Positions 49,437 through 63,079 of a stretch of DNA of 64,000 nt are shown in pieces (position 1 is the first letter of the stretch; each line of letters opens with the position of its first letter). The translations under genes were made by a program, and so were the position numbers. The notes beneath the pieces are model-generated. The model did not search any database. It saw only the letters and a list, made by a program, of their open reading frames with translations, and was not told the DNA's origin. Source of the stretch: Rallus limicola (Eukaryota; Chordata; Aves; Gruiformes; Rallidae); contig JAKCOZ010000012.1 of NCBI GenBank assembly GCA_022605955.1, positions 26,861,456 to 26,925,455 of the forward strand, read 5' to 3'.

Positions 49437-50962
49437 TTGATGTATCCTTGTATCCACAAGGAGATGCCAGACAGCTGAAGGAAACTGCCCAAACAGATGC
49501 TTGAAACCCAGTGATGCCCTGGGACACTGACCACTCTCAGGAGCTGCACAGAGCCCCCAGGGCAGAGCGTTACAGCCCCAGCGCTGTCAGCACGAGGCAC
49601 CCAAACCAGCACAGAGCCAAAGCTGAAGGAAAAAAAGTACATCTCAGCATTTCTCATTCTTCAACACTGCAACGAGCTGCTGCAGCACCATTTAAGAGGC
49701 AAAAAACCTACCCCAAAAACCTGCTGATTGACAAGATTAAAGCACATGCTGGTCCTTAGACACAAATACCTCATTTAAAAGGCTGGAAACTCCTGAGCCA
49801 GAGTGGATTCACATGATGAACAGAGGTCTCAAGTGATGCTTTGGAAATAATACCTGGGTGAAAAGCTGTGTGGTGACTTGGACTTGACTGGTAACAGATG
49901 AAGCCTTTACTCTGTGCTCACAAATCAGAAAAATGGAAACTTTTTTTCTTTAATTCAGTGATAACCAGACATTTAGATTTAAATTATTTGAGATGTAACA
50001 AGTCTGAGCTATTCCAACTACACTTTGTACCACAATAGGTTTACACAGCTTTATAGAAAGACTTTTCCAATACTGCCTTGTTTTCCCAAATTCAAAGGAA
50101 GTAAATAGAAATAAGCTCAGCATATTTTATTAAAACAGCCATAACGTGACTACAGGAGCAAGCCTCTGAAAAATTAAGTCATAAAAGGGCTTTATAAACT
50201 CCTGCACCAGACACAAAAAAGCAAACCCATAGCACACCACACTGCCAACACCTTCTGAAGACATCATGTAAACAGTTTGTGTATTTTATTACTCTTTTTT
50301 CAATACCCATTCTATAAATCCAAAGATAATTTTCTAATTTACATGCAAGTTAGATGCATCTTTCTTTAATATTTTGTATTTTACAAACACAGGGTATATA
50401 GAGGAAAGCACACTCTTCTTTTTTAATATTCCCCCAGCTGAATGCTGAGGAGTTTATTTGCTGGAGATTGATGAAGAATACATAGCTGACAGGCTTGTCA
50501 GCCACAAAAATCTGCTTTACTGGAAGTTATCACCTATAACCCTGCTCTGTCTATGCCAAACCCCAACTCTAATGATTAATTAAAATCTCCAAAGGGGGAG
50601 CAAGGAAGAAACTATGAAGGTACCACTTAGTATTACAAATTTTAAAAAAACAAAGAAGTGTTTTCATTGTGGAACCTGCAATTGTTACACATGATGTTGT
50701 AAAATAAAAGACACTAAAGAGAGAAACAACCAAAGCAGGGGTTTTTTTTTTTAAATTAAAAAATAATTTTAAAATACAGTGGTAAAGCTACTTGATTATT
50801 ATACTTCAAAATGAATCTGATCAACCGATGGTACTGATCACAAGCTACCTGACATTAGCCCCAATTTCAGCAGGTACTGACCATCAATTAAAATGTGATT
50901 TCTACATACCTATGCCCTCATTTTAAAAAGGTTCTCAGCTTTACTATGCAATTCTCCCCTCA
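49437..50962. other. Unique AT-rich intronic sequence
   Basis: About 1.5 kb, with A/T runs near 50650 and 50740. Nothing else recognised. Confidence 0.4.
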
Positions 50963-51166
50963 ATCACAGAGCATTAGAAGTTGGAAGGGACCTTGAAAGA
51001 CCATCTAGTCCAACCGCCCTGCCAGAGCGGGATCACCCAGACTAAATCCCACAGGAATGCATCCAAGCATCCTCTTCTCCTTCCAGAGAAGGAGACTCCC
51101 CAAACTCTCTGGGCAATCTATCCCAGTGCTCCATCACCCTCACAGGGAAAAAGTTTCTCCTTAATG
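50963..51166 (-). repeat. CR1 LINE 3' fragment
   Basis: Antisense copy with ATCACAGAGCATTAGAAGTT at the left, then GGAAGGGACCTTGAAAGACC, CCAACCGCCCTGCCAGAGC and CAGAGAAGGAGACTCCCCA. Its wording matches the reverse complement of the copy at 48935, so both are of one subfamily. Confidence 0.92.
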
Positions 51167-54100
51167 GAGAAATTTTGCTTTTTGTTTAAAACAAACTAAC
51201 AAAACCTCATCAACCCACAAAACCATTACAGACCAGCACCACACACCTTCCTGAACCCACAAGAAGCCTGCAACAGCAGCTGTCACCTCAACTTTGAAAC
51301 CTGCAGGCAAGAATTAAAATGCAAACCACATTATTTCCACCACTGAGAGTATTACCAAAAGGATGCAGTTAACAAACAGTCTCCAAAAAGAAAACACTAC
51401 CTATTGTGTCCCCAAAGGCTTCAGGGGTTCTCTTCCCAACAGCTCCATGACTCCCAGAATCTTAACACCATTATGGGAAGTTGGAGCAGAGGGAATTGGA
51501 ACATGGTGAGATCTCAAAACTGAAAGGCAGTAACACTTACCAAACTAATGTGTTACTAGGCAAGGAAAAGTCACCTGTCAGTCCCCCACCCCTCCAAAAA
51601 TGCCTCCTTAGTGGTCACCGATGTCCCCATGCCTACAGTGACACCGCCAGCTGCCCACAGATCACTGTGCTGCCCAACACTTGCTTTGCTGCCACGTATT
51701 TTTTGTGCCTCCCCAACTTGTTTTCTTCTCCACACCTACTGTTTCCTGCTACTAACCCAGCTACCAAGCCTTAGGGGCTGGTGTTCTGGTCTGGGTCCTC
51801 CAGCACACTGCAGACAGCACACTAAGGGTCTGATCCCCGACGGGCACTTTCCTGTTACAAGGGTGCACTGCCTGACCACAGGCAATCAAGAGACTCCCAC
51901 TCCTCAGACAAGATGATATCATCTCTGTAACAATCCACTGCACTTCACAGCTGCAACACACCAGAAAATTGATAACTTTGGTTACCAGGCCCCTGTTCCA
52001 TCAGATGCACCAGCCTTGTGATCTTAGCAGTTTCCTGTAAGGTATGTTCTGAAATAAGGTCAAGACTTCCTTGTATTATTTAGGTAATTCGATCTTTTTA
52101 ATTTAGCTGAAGCAGGGGAATGCTCCATAATTCAGATACTTTACCACAGTCTTTGGGAAAGCTTTCATCTGAATAATCAAGAACTCACTTGATCCTGTTG
52201 CCTGATCTGCAACATTGATATTTCAGACACTCCTTCCAGGCTCACGTTGACTAACAATGGATCCCACCAACTCTTAATTAACACCCCTCTGATTAAGGGG
52301 CTCTATTGACTTGGACTCAAGGTGAGAGTTGCAATGTAATTCATGTTTGCAGCTGGAAAACTGTTGTACACTCCAGTTGTAGCAAATACTTGCTCATTGG
52401 GCCCAATAGTTGGGGACAATCATTGGTGGAAGGTGTATAACCATGCAGAGTTTGTCTTTGTCCTCTACATCAGACACAACTGAGGACTCACTCCATGGGG
52501 AGAGGTCACTGGTTTTCTTTTTAAGGAGCATCTGGGCCCCATACACATCCCTCCTTCCTCTGGACTCACGCTGGGTCTCCCAGACACCATGTGCTGGTTT
52601 ACTGGGTCCTCACACACAAATGGATCAGCAGACCAGAATCATGAACAACACAACCCTTCTATTCCAATTTGATAGTTAAAATCCTTAATGTAGAATTCTT
52701 AATGTTATTCTTAGGAAGAATAACCAGCTGACTAAAAATCTTTAGTGGCAAACTAACAGATAACAATTTAAACTGAAAATGCTGCTTGAAATTTGCCTTT
52801 GTTTCCCATTTCTCAGCCATATTTGCTCCTTGCTGCTGTTGGTTGCCTCCCCATTGGACAAATAAGATACAAAGCAATGCTATGAACAAAATTCATGTAT
52901 AGTCTCCATATATTCACATCTTTGAGGAACAGACAGCTTTCAAAACCCATCAGTCTTTGAACTTTTCCCAGAGAAACAAATAACACAGAAGATTCAGAGC
53001 ATGAGAACAGCGTTAACTCTGACTTCTGGAAGGAGCATGACTAATTTCCTCACTGGGAGAAGTTTTAGATTTTTCATTTACCACTTCTGTTTAGTCATTT
53101 ACTTTAAAAATATGGAATTTTAATCTTCTCCCATTCAGTAGGAGAGTTAGGTCCAGAAATAATTTGGAAACTCTCACCAGAAAGGGCACAGCTCTACCTA
53201 CAATGAAACCCAGGTGTTTATTAAATTATTATTTTATAATGTACATTTTATTTTAAAATATCCTAAAAGCAATTTATAAAATCTCAGGAAAGCCTCCTTT
53301 CCCAATATATTTTCTTGGTTTGTAGTCCTAAGCTGCTCTAGCAGCACAACCTTTAACTGTACACCACGTTTTTGTTACAGGATAAAGCATCTTTACATCA
53401 TCTCATAAAATACAGCACATTAAAGAGTTCATCAAAGATTCATGACTTGGAAAAAACTCCATTTTACTAGCCCAAAATTAGATAGAGATTTCTAAGCTAG
53501 GTGTCAATGAAAACAGGTCAGTCATGCTTCCTCCCAGCGCTCAGGATAAAGGGATCTAGACCATGTATGGTGTGAATTCACCACACAATAACACTCTTTA
53601 CAGGGCCCCAACGCTGGGAGTCTGCAGAGAAACAGCACAACATCAACTCCCTGGCAGCAGTTTTGATCATCTACAGAGCAGCATTTGCATTACCACACAT
53701 CTGATGGGACTTCATAAAAATCAAATTCCTAATGAGCATCAATAATTAAGGCTATTTGTACTTTAATACACTGTTTCTGCGTTGAGTATTTATTTATCAA
53801 AGTGACCTCAGTGATTACAGTTATAAAAGTCTCAACATTAAAACTGTTTTTTAAAAAAATGTGAAATAATTCTGGATTCATTTATACTTTCCTTTACACT
53901 ACCACAATTCACTTGCCTTAGTGCCTTACCTGTTATGTGAACTAAAATCTACATCAATAATGATTTTTTTTGCCTTTTTTAAAAATTAATAACTACTTTC
54001 AATCTTACACTTTAACTGTAATCCAAACTATTATTTTTTTAAACTTATGTTTTAACACAAAATTACTAGAAACCCCCTGTTTTGTAGCCAAACTGGCCAC

Positions 54101-54408
54101 GCTGACCTTTATTTTATTAGCCTACAATTTGCTCACCAGTGTTTTCTTAAGCTGAGTGGCTTATGTACACTGACAACACCCCACAGATGGTTACGATTAC
54201 ATGGAGCAGGACAACGTGCTCCCTGAAAACTTTCACAGACGCTTCCCTAATGGGATGTCACATTAAATCTGACCGAGGAAGAGAAAATGACTACGTACTA
54301 ATTACAACAGCTCAGAAAGGGCATTTTCAGATGATGGTCCCAACAGTTCTAATGCAATTCTGGACAGAAGCAGGGCACTAGCATCCACATAAGCCTGAGT
54401 TTTTAAAT
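51167..54408. other. Unique intronic sequence
   Basis: About 3.2 kb with no recognised repeat or exon. The block at 52040-52340 has balanced composition and could be an old, decayed element or conserved non-coding DNA. Confidence 0.4.
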
Positions 54409-55040
54409 CCCAGAATCACAAGGTTGGAAAAGACCTTTAGGCTCATCGAGTCCAAACATTCCTGTCCGGTACTAAACCAGATCCCTGAGCACCTCATCTC
54501 CCCTCTGTTAAACACACCCAGGGCTGGGGACTCAGCCCCTCCCTGGGCAGCCTGTGCCACAGCCCCACAACTCTGCCAGGGAAGAACTTTGCCCTCCCAG
54601 CTGAGCTGAGCCTGCCCTGGCCCAGCTTGAGCCCATTGCCCCTTGTCCCAGCTCCTGTCCCCTGGCTGAAGAGACCAGCGCCCACCTCTCTGCACCCTCC
54701 TGGCAGGGCAGGGGAGGTGGGGAGAAGGGCTCCCCTCAGCCTCCTCTTCTCCAGGCTCAACACCCCCAGCTCCCTCAGCTGCTCCTCAGAGGATTTGCCC
54801 TCCAGCCCCTTCCCCAGCCTGGTTGCCCTTCTCTGGGCTCACTCCAGGACCCCAATGTCCTTCTGATGGTGAGGAGCCAAGAACTGGACCCAGCACTCGA
54901 GGTGCAGCCTCCCCAGTGCCCAGCACAGGGGCACAATCCCCTCCCCAGACCTACTGGCCACGCTATTTTTGATACAAGCCAGGATGCCATTGGCCTTCCT
55001 GGCCACACTGCTGGCTCATACTCATCCTGCAGTCAACAAA
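54409..55040 (-). repeat. CR1 LINE 3' fragment, second subfamily
   Basis: Antisense copy with CCAGAATCACAAGGTTGGAA at the left, then GACCTTTAGGCTCATCGAG and long blocks nearly identical to the copy at 29250. It extends further 5' than that copy, through CACTCGAGGTGCAGCCTCCC and TTGGCCTTCCTGGCCACACT. Confidence 0.95.
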
Positions 55041-55559
55041 CACCAATTGTGAATATTGCATGGCTTTCCTCTGCCAGAAGATGTCCTTGAATACAGAGAG
55101 CTGTTAACATCTTGGAAATAGATGCCCCTAACTACAAAACTCTGGTAAACATCAGGATTCGATTGGGCTACTACTTGCTTCCTCCCTTAATGCTTAATGA
55201 GTAATCCCTCAGAGATACCTTTAAAAGCCCTAAACTGTTGTCCTTGGGTAGAAACTTTCACTGGGCAATCAATCGGGAGCAAATTAGATGCTTGTGTTGA
55301 AATGCAGCGCGCTGTTTAAGCTAACAAATGAAGGAAGAAAGGTAGTATATGGGAACATATGCCACTACACTGAAGTTGCTAAAAGGGTCTGTTGGAAGAA
55401 TATTTGGTTTCCAGTGAAGCTAATATGCTATAAGAAGGGACAGCGATGAAAGAATACCAAGTCATATGGAAATCCAAATATAGTGACAGACACAATTATT
55501 TTACTAATTGCTAATGAATACAGTCAAGTGGCTTCAAAAAGCAAAACTTTGCTTGGACT
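55041..55559. other. Unique intronic sequence
   Basis: About 520 bases between the CR1 and the TAATTA cluster; nothing recognised. Confidence 0.4.
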
Positions 55560-56110
55560 ACTTCAGGTTTTGACCTCTGCATGAGCGAATGCATTTCAAA
55601 CTGAAGCCCACCAAAATTGATTAACGGCGCCAGCCAAGGCCAGCGTGTAGTTGAAGCTTTTTTCCATCTATCACATGGCCCCAAGGATAGTTAAATGAAC
55701 CTTAAAATGGCTACAAACAGCTCAATGACTACACAGACTCCTGCCAATTAGAAATAATTAGGCAGTCATTTTGGTGGTAAGTCTTTTTAAGTGCATACAT
55801 AATGATGCAATGATGCTTATTAGCGATCTCACATGAGCTATGCTCAAACAGCCTGGAATAATTATGCAACTATCACAAAGCCTCGCACATCTCTGTACTT
55901 CACCTTAATGCATTTAAAAATCCACTTCATTACCTCCAGTAATTAATCCTCCATTAATTGCAGGAAAAGCCCAGTTTACCGTGCTTCGTTTCTAATTATC
56001 TTATAAATAGTTATGGTTCTAATTAATGTGTTCATTAAGCTGAATATCTTTCTCAAAGCCATGCTCAGAGCAAAGGTTCCGCTTTTGAGAGAAAAAGCCT
56101 AACTAGCCAT
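55560..56110. promoter_or_regulatory. Candidate enhancer: cluster of TAATTA homeodomain-type sites
   Basis: Four TAATTA palindromes lie at 55755-55760, 55940-55945, 55993-55998 and 56020-56025, with ATTAAT/TAATTG at 55953-55960 and AATAATTATGCAAC around 55857-55870. TAATTA is the core bound by paired-class homeodomains, and SHOX2, the neighbour of RSRC1 in vertebrates, is one of these. The block is free of repeats, has few homopolymers and no coding frame. It looks like deeply conserved developmental enhancer DNA, but I cannot align it here. Confidence 0.45.
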
Positions 56111-56810
56111 AAGGTGAGGCCATTTTGGTTGTATTTGCTTTTATTTTAGTATATTCAACCTCCTAATTGGCATTTAAAATCTAATTTGGAAGAACTTCAA
56201 GAAGACTATATAGAGAAAAATAGGAAAAGGATTTTTAGGGGTTTTTTTTTTACCCATTCTCCAATCAAGAAGCTTAGAGCTGAGACAGGAAAACTTTTAG
56301 CATATCTTTTTGATATAGGCTGGGAACAGATTTTCAGAGCTGCGACACGGATTAATTTAAATTCTATTACAATTTAGCTTCCCCCTGCACGCTTCCATAT
56401 AAGAGAAGCAAGAACTATGGAAGAAAACCAGATATCTAACAGTATATGCATAAATTTAAAAAAAAAAATAACCCAAACCAAAACAAGCTACTGCCCTTGC
56501 CTTCAATTCCTAGGATATAAATCAGCAGTGCAGAATTACAAAAAAAATTGAAATGGGTTATTCAAGCTGGGCAGAATATAACCCTTTCAAGTCAATGAGC
56601 TTTTTTCAGTTTGCTTTAGCAGGAGTTTGTGTGATCCTATGAAAACCGCAACTGAAGAATATTTTAAACTAATATTTATGGATAGGGAAACTCTGTATTG
56701 AAAGCATATGTTAGCAGTATTCTGGAGGTACATGTACATGAATTCATAGAAAACCTAAAGATTCAAGATTTTAAAATTCTACAAAAGTTCATTCAAAACA
56801 TTTAAGTTAC
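56111..56810. other. Unique AT-rich intronic sequence
   Basis: About 700 bases; T run near 56240 and A run near 56458. No feature supported. Confidence 0.4.
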
Positions 56811-57078
56811 AGCTAATATTAAGGTATAGATATTAATTTCCTATCTGATTCTGATCCTATATTCCTTTTTTTTTTTAGCATTTAAACCCATCTCTCTCCA
56901 GTTACACTAGGCAAAACCAAAGAGATGTTTTCACATTACTTAAAGAGCTAATATTAAGGTATAGATATTAACTTCCTATCTGATTCTGATACTATATTCC
57001 TTTTTTTTTAGTATTTAAACCCATCTCTCTCCAGTTACACTAGGCAAAACCAAAGAGATGTTTTCACATTACTTAAAG
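56811..57078. repeat. 135-bp tandem duplication
   Basis: Two adjacent copies, 56811-56945 and 56946-57078, both starting AGCTAATATTAAGGTATAG. They differ by a few substitutions and by the length of the internal T run (11 versus 9). The high identity points to a recent event. Confidence 0.97.
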
Positions 57079-60000
57079 ACTATTTTAACAGTAAAAATAC
57101 AAAGCCTGAATTTTCTGACATATTTTGGTAAGCCTTCCTTCCTATAGCATCACACCTTAGTAAAATCTGGGATCACTCAAGCCAAGTGCAGCTTTGCCAT
57201 CGACTCTGATAGGGCCAAAGTTTTGTGCCAATAAACCAGTGTTAAGTCCAGATGAAGCGTTATCATCTATCCACATACTCTTGCTTTTGTGTTTGAGGGA
57301 GACATGGTGTCTTGCCTTACACACTGGCAATGTTCCCCACTCACAGTGTGTTACTCCAGCTTTGGAATTGCCTTTTACCTGATCTCAACTGAAAGGACCC
57401 CAGCTCGCTCCTTTATTCCCCAACCCATGGTCTGCATACATGGGCATCCTACCCTGCCCTCTTGCTCCTCACTAAGAGAGTAAACGAGCACTTTCAGCCC
57501 ACCCAGCACACTGACCCATCCTCAAGTGCAGATGTAGGTACAGGCAGGGCAGTGTCACACTACCCCAATTTTATCAGCTTCATCAGGCATGAACTGATCC
57601 CAAAGCACACTTGAGTCATTACAGTGACAAAAACTGGCAGCTGAATCACAGAATCATAGCTGCTGACCTGGATCTTGAGGTACAGCTGATTTGTATGGGA
57701 TAGAATTTGTTTGCACAAGGGTACCACAACTATTGTGTGCAGCAGCTACTGCCCTACTCACAAAGGCTCCTGCTCCTGAGCACCAGCTTCAGCCAAGAAC
57801 TTGGACAAAAGCAGCAACCAAAAAATTCCAGGGTACATACACTGATTTACACAGATGAGTGATCAAACCAACAACAAAATCCTCAAAAGCCAGAGTCAGC
57901 AGAGAGGGATTCTGGATGGCATACAGCACAGCAAAGAACCATAACAGCTCGAGAAGAGCAGCTAAGAAAGGCAGTGGTCCCCAGGTCCTGCCTCCCATAA
58001 ATTCTATGCTACCTTCCAGCCAGAGGCAAGACATTACTGATGAACTTCATCTTATCTCTCCGGTAATTAATCTCTCCCAGGAGCTGATATATTTCTAGCA
58101 ATATATTTGCATCTAGTTTGAAAGAAGCATAGCATCAGGCACAGCATACTTCAAATGTTGCTGAGCCCTGATCCCAGGGGCTGGTCATTGGAACAATGGT
58201 CTTGTTACAACTGCCCCTCATGTAACTTGAATAAAATACCACAAGAGTAATATACAAAGATAATTGAGAAGGACTAGGGGAACCCATCTATTAATATGTA
58301 AAGTAAACGTGGCAGGGAATCTGCAGAAGGAACAGTAATCCATCATTAAAACTACTGTGAGCAGGGGGGCTGTGTTAAGGCTGCCCATGCAAGCTTAACT
58401 CAGGCACATACGACTTGAGCAGGGTTGATTCAGGTACGTTCAACAAAATTCAGGTTAAGTTTCTGAAATACACAGGGTTGGCAGCTACTTGCATTCTATT
58501 GTTACAGGGTAACTGCTGGTTTTGCTAGGGTTTGTGTTTGTTTGTTTTTTAAAACATTCCAATGAATCCCATAGAAAAGATTATAGTAAAACATTTTTCA
58601 GCAGAAATATATATATTTAGCCTGCAGATCCTGTTACTGTTATGTGTTATTACCCTTAGAAAGAATGAAAGATGGGAATAAAGGCAACAGTGACATGCTT
58701 CTCCCAAAATCTACAATTTGGAGTTTCACATGTTGATAATCACATTCTAGAAACTAACATTGGAAACAGCAGCAATTTACTACAGCAAATGATGAGGGGC
58801 TTGTATTACCAAAGCATCTCTATGACATCTGCTATATGTTGGGTCTCATAGCTGCCTCTAGAAACATGATCTCTACAGCAAAAAAAGAAATAATAGATTC
58901 TGCTTCATGACCAGAGCTTTGGTAGCAGAGAAAAGGAGGATATTTAAACAAAAAAAGTAAAAATACACAGTAGTTTAGAATATGGACACGTCAAAATAAA
59001 AAAGCCAATTCTCTACTAAGGGGAAGCATATCCTTGTCTTCTTGAATACTTTTTCCCAAACAGAAAGCTGAAGCATTAAAAACCCACCCCAAAAAGCCCA
59101 CCAACCCATAATTATATCTTTTCCCAAAGGGAGAAAGAAAGGGATTTAGAAAAACAAGAGGCTACGTGTAAATTGCATCCTGTATGTTACACCTGGACTG
59201 CTTGGGAAATGTAATTAGACTCAATACATAACTCTAAACAAACAGCTCTTAGGCATTCCTAGCTTTTTAAGACTTCTTTATATATAAATATATATACGCA
59301 CACAGCACTGAAAAGCATGAAAGCAACTGTCACTAGCAGCTATCTGGCCTTATTGATAACTTAGGAGCCGTTAGCGTTGCCTTATGAAGTTTAATTTCCC
59401 AAAGCAGTCAATTAGATCTCGGTAATGAGCTCACGGGTGGGTTGTTGCTCTAGGATATCTTTAGTGGTACTGCTTCACCTCTGCATTTTTTTTCCAGAAA
59501 ACCCATGTAGACAAACTGCTAAGTTCCTTTTGAAAGGAGGTCAGTTATTACTGCTGAAAAGTATTCAAGAGACTATTGGTGATACAACATGTCATGCAAC
59601 AAGACCCTAAATAAAAAACTGCAGGTTTTGATTTATTGTGGGGGAAAAAGAAGAAATATGATCAGATGTTAACATCCATAGAAAACGTAAGGATCACACA
59701 AGCAAACTCAGTAATTTGAATTTCACTAGTTTTTCCCTGCCCGAGACTTTATTTGAAGTTCAATGAAATACCACAGTATCTTAAATGTACATTCTAATGG
59801 ACCAAAGACTCCAAACTTCCCCTTCCCCACCAGTAAAGAGACATAATATTTGCAATATTTGCACCAATTGCTTATGTAGTGACATGGGTCTGTACAGCTA
59901 GCTGTGTGGGAGCCTGTTCATCTGTACAGCAAGGATGGGAGAAAAAATAAGCTAGGCAGGGGATTGAAATGTTTAAAGAACAGAAACTCCAGCAGCTTCT

Positions 60001-61282
60001 ACCAGGGAAAAAAAAAACAAACCAACATTTTTTCTTACCAAAAAAAAAAGAAAAGCACTATTGCAAAAGAAATATGCTGATTAAATAGCATTGCTTGATT
60101 TCTTATTGGACTTTTATCTGCTTCCCCTGGGGAAAATTGCCAGATCCATTTCCAGAGTAGGTATTTCCAAAGCTTTATTATAAACAGCTTTTTAACACTG
60201 GCTGACAATACGTGCCTGACAATGTTCTTGACAGTTGTCTTGCCATTTCTTGTTTCTTACAGCAAACACACACAGCAGTTGCACCCTCTCCTGTTCCTCG
60301 CAGCCCACTCCCATTGCTCCCGCTCACTACTGCTCCTGTTGTTCAACTTCACGCCCTAACTCCTTCCCATCAGACAATAAAACCCACATCATCCGGTGTC
60401 TGTAGGATGGTCAATTCAGAAAACCTCTGCTTTCTTCCCTAAGCCCTCCTGCTTCCCCAGAAGAGCTGCCAGCCCCATGCTACCGCTTATCCCCACAGGC
60501 AAGGCCTCTACTCTTCAGCTGAAGGCCCCACAGCTTTAATCCATACATCTGCATCACATTTAGTCTTTCTTCATAACATTCTTAAAAATCAGTCTCCTAA
60601 GTCCACACAACTGCAATTCACCTTATTTGTGTGATCTTTGCCCACTTACTTGGGCTATTTATTTTTTTTTTTAATTAATCTCTCCTTTACCTACTCCTGT
60701 TCCCTCAGGAACTCTCAGCCTAACTCGCAAGGCCGCTCACAATTTCATCGTTGTTTCTCTGTCATCTTCTCTTGTGGTACACACTGCCACCAACATGAAT
60801 GTCTACCTCAAAAATGTATATCCCTTTTAACTTCATCTCTCCTAAGAGCTTTTACCTTCTTTTCAGGCTGACACTTGTTCTAGAAAATCCTTCCTGAAGT
60901 TGTTCATAATTAAAACTCTACGCTATTGGAAGCTATCCATTCATGTGTGCTAACCAGGACAGACACAGCCTGCAATGAAAGGGAAGTTTTGGACACAAGT
61001 TAGTAGAGATTATGTCTCCATCCAACACTTATCAGCTCTAAGATCTGATAAGACAGGTTTTTAATTTGGAAAGACCCCCAAACCACAAGTGCTACCACAC
61101 TAAAATAATACAATGTACGGCAAAAAGAGACTATGTGAAGGCAGACCCGTTCCAACTCACTACTGAGTCATGCAAATGCAAAAGCATTCAATAATGATGA
61201 TAATAATCCTACTGCTTCTATCTCTGAGAACTCCTAGAAATACCACTCACTGTGCAGTATCAACATATCTGTGCAATATGAG
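57079..61282. other. Unique intronic sequence
   Basis: About 4.2 kb with no recognised transposon. A short AATCACAGAATCATAG near 57645 resembles a CR1 tail but has no body. Small AT dinucleotide runs lie near 58609 and 59280; A runs near 60008 and 60040. Small frames show no homology. Confidence 0.4.
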
Positions 61283-61367
61283 CTAGGGACCCTGCTGTGG
61301 CAGGGGGTTGGACCCGATGATCTCTCGAGGCCCCTTCCAACCCCTATGATTCTGTGGTTCTGTGATT
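61283..61367 (+). repeat. CR1 LINE 3' end fragment
   Basis: Sense copy of about 85 bases from GCTAGGGACCCTGCTGTGGC to CCTTCCAACCCCTATGATTC and the tail TGTGGTTCTGTGATTC. Related to the 28232 group, with its own variant ACCCGATGATCTCTCGAGG. Confidence 0.95.
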
Positions 61368-63079
61368 CCGTACAACATTTGCTAATAATGGCCTGGATTT
61401 CTTTTTAAGATATTAAAAAAAAGGAAATTCTCAAAGACAAAAAAAACCCAACAAACAAAAAGCTTTCCACACCCTCATGCTCTTGCCAGGATTAAAAACT
61501 TGAGAGATGCACAAAGCTTCAGATCTTCCCTCTACGGTGGCGAGTGGTGGAGACAACAGGTAAACAACCGATCCCTAGCAAGGATTTACAGCGTGCCCCA
61601 GCCACGGGTACGTGTTTGAATGAAACTACAACTCTGAGAACAGATCAAACCCAACGGGGAGTGTTTGTGACTGCAGGGTGAGCATTGTCCAGCACTACAC
61701 CGGTGTTTGAAGCAGCAAGATTGAAAACACAGCTACGTGGGGTGGTGGGGATCCTTATCTTGTAGTTCTGTCATTGCTGTGTGTCATTAACCAGGCAAAG
61801 CAGCTTACACCATCATTACAGGTGAGTAATTCTGCAAGCCCCGCTACTCAGTACACATACCAGCACAGCATTAAGGACATCAGTGAGGTTTTAGTGTTCC
61901 TCCTTTAACAACCCTTCTCACACGGCACTTCCCTGCGTGACTAGAGGACCCTATTTTTAAATATCACAAACCCAGTGCTAAGCACAAAGAATTCTGGCAA
62001 GCTACAAGGGTTGAGAGCAAGTTAATTCTAGTGTATATTGCCAAGGTAATGGCAACTTCAGTCAACAAGCTAAAGTTTTTTATACCAAAACCCAAGTCTG
62101 TTCCAAAGCCACCCATAAGGAGTCGGTCGCCTTGGCACTGGGCTGCAGGAAAACACATGTATTTTGATATTAAAACAATTAGACTGGAAGAATGGTAAAG
62201 AAATAAGATATAACCACATACCCCCACACACACTGGGGAAAAAAAACACCAACCAACACATTGATCAAACATTTCCTTCACTGACAGTCTAAAGGCATCC
62301 ATTCTACTAGCAGGATTCCCTCCCACATGGTATTTTCTCTCCTCAGATACGTATAGATGCACAACTACCTGCTGTTGTGTCAATCTCTATGTTGAACTGT
62401 GTTAAATATATTTCAAAGCAGCAGTTTTTAGTTTAAGGTAAAGGGAAAAGCCAAAGACACTTGGCAGAGAGTAAAAACAAGCTTTAAATATGCAAGGCAA
62501 TTACAGTGAAATAGTCTATAATCACAGAATTGTATGAAATCAAGGAATAAAGGTTAACATATTTTGGTTAATTCTATTTAAAGCTACATGAATTAAAAGA
62601 TGTGCATTACAAGTTCTGATGTAATGCATCAGAATTTCATATACCATTAACTTGCAGCACAATTGCAGTGAAAACTCTAAAAATATTAACAAGACTCCAT
62701 CCACACAGAAATTATATGAAATCTGAGTTTCTCCATCCCAGAGAAGCATAATATTCTAATAAGAACTATCCTAATCTTCACCCAGCAATAATTTCAAGAT
62801 GATATTATTATTCTCATTTCCTTGAATAATATCCATACTCCAGGGCCATTTTCCTTCTCATATTCAATATCATGCATGCTTGTATCAAGATTCCTTTCTT
62901 CATATCCTGTCACAGTATCAATCACTGCCTCCTGTCCACTCAATCCACTTTTGATTTATCAGCCGCCGTCTTTCTGGACTCCATAACTCGACCCAAACCA
63001 TTTTAGCAAGACATTGACAAATAGCACCCAGTATCACATCAACCTGTTCCACTTAGTAAACTAAGAAACAGTAACTGTG
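61368..63079. other. Unique intronic sequence
   Basis: A 139-codon minus-strand frame (61964-62383), on the strand of RSRC1, is the longest non-repeat frame here, but it resembles no protein I know and no exon border supports it. Confidence 0.35.

Noticed and set aside
57645..57690. AATCACAGAATCATAG, considered as a CR1 tail
   Set aside because: Only the tail-like words are present; the GGTTGGAAGGGACC block that follows in real copies is missing.
61964..62383. 139-codon minus-strand frame, considered as another RSRC1 exon
   Set aside because: Hydrophobic and Cys/Phe-rich, unlike the charged RSRC1 protein; no family resemblance and no need for splice sites to explain it.
62521..62550. ATCACAGAATTGTATG, considered as a CR1 tail
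   Set aside because: No CR1 body follows; similar short words near 10930 and 35198 are also chance or fully decayed.
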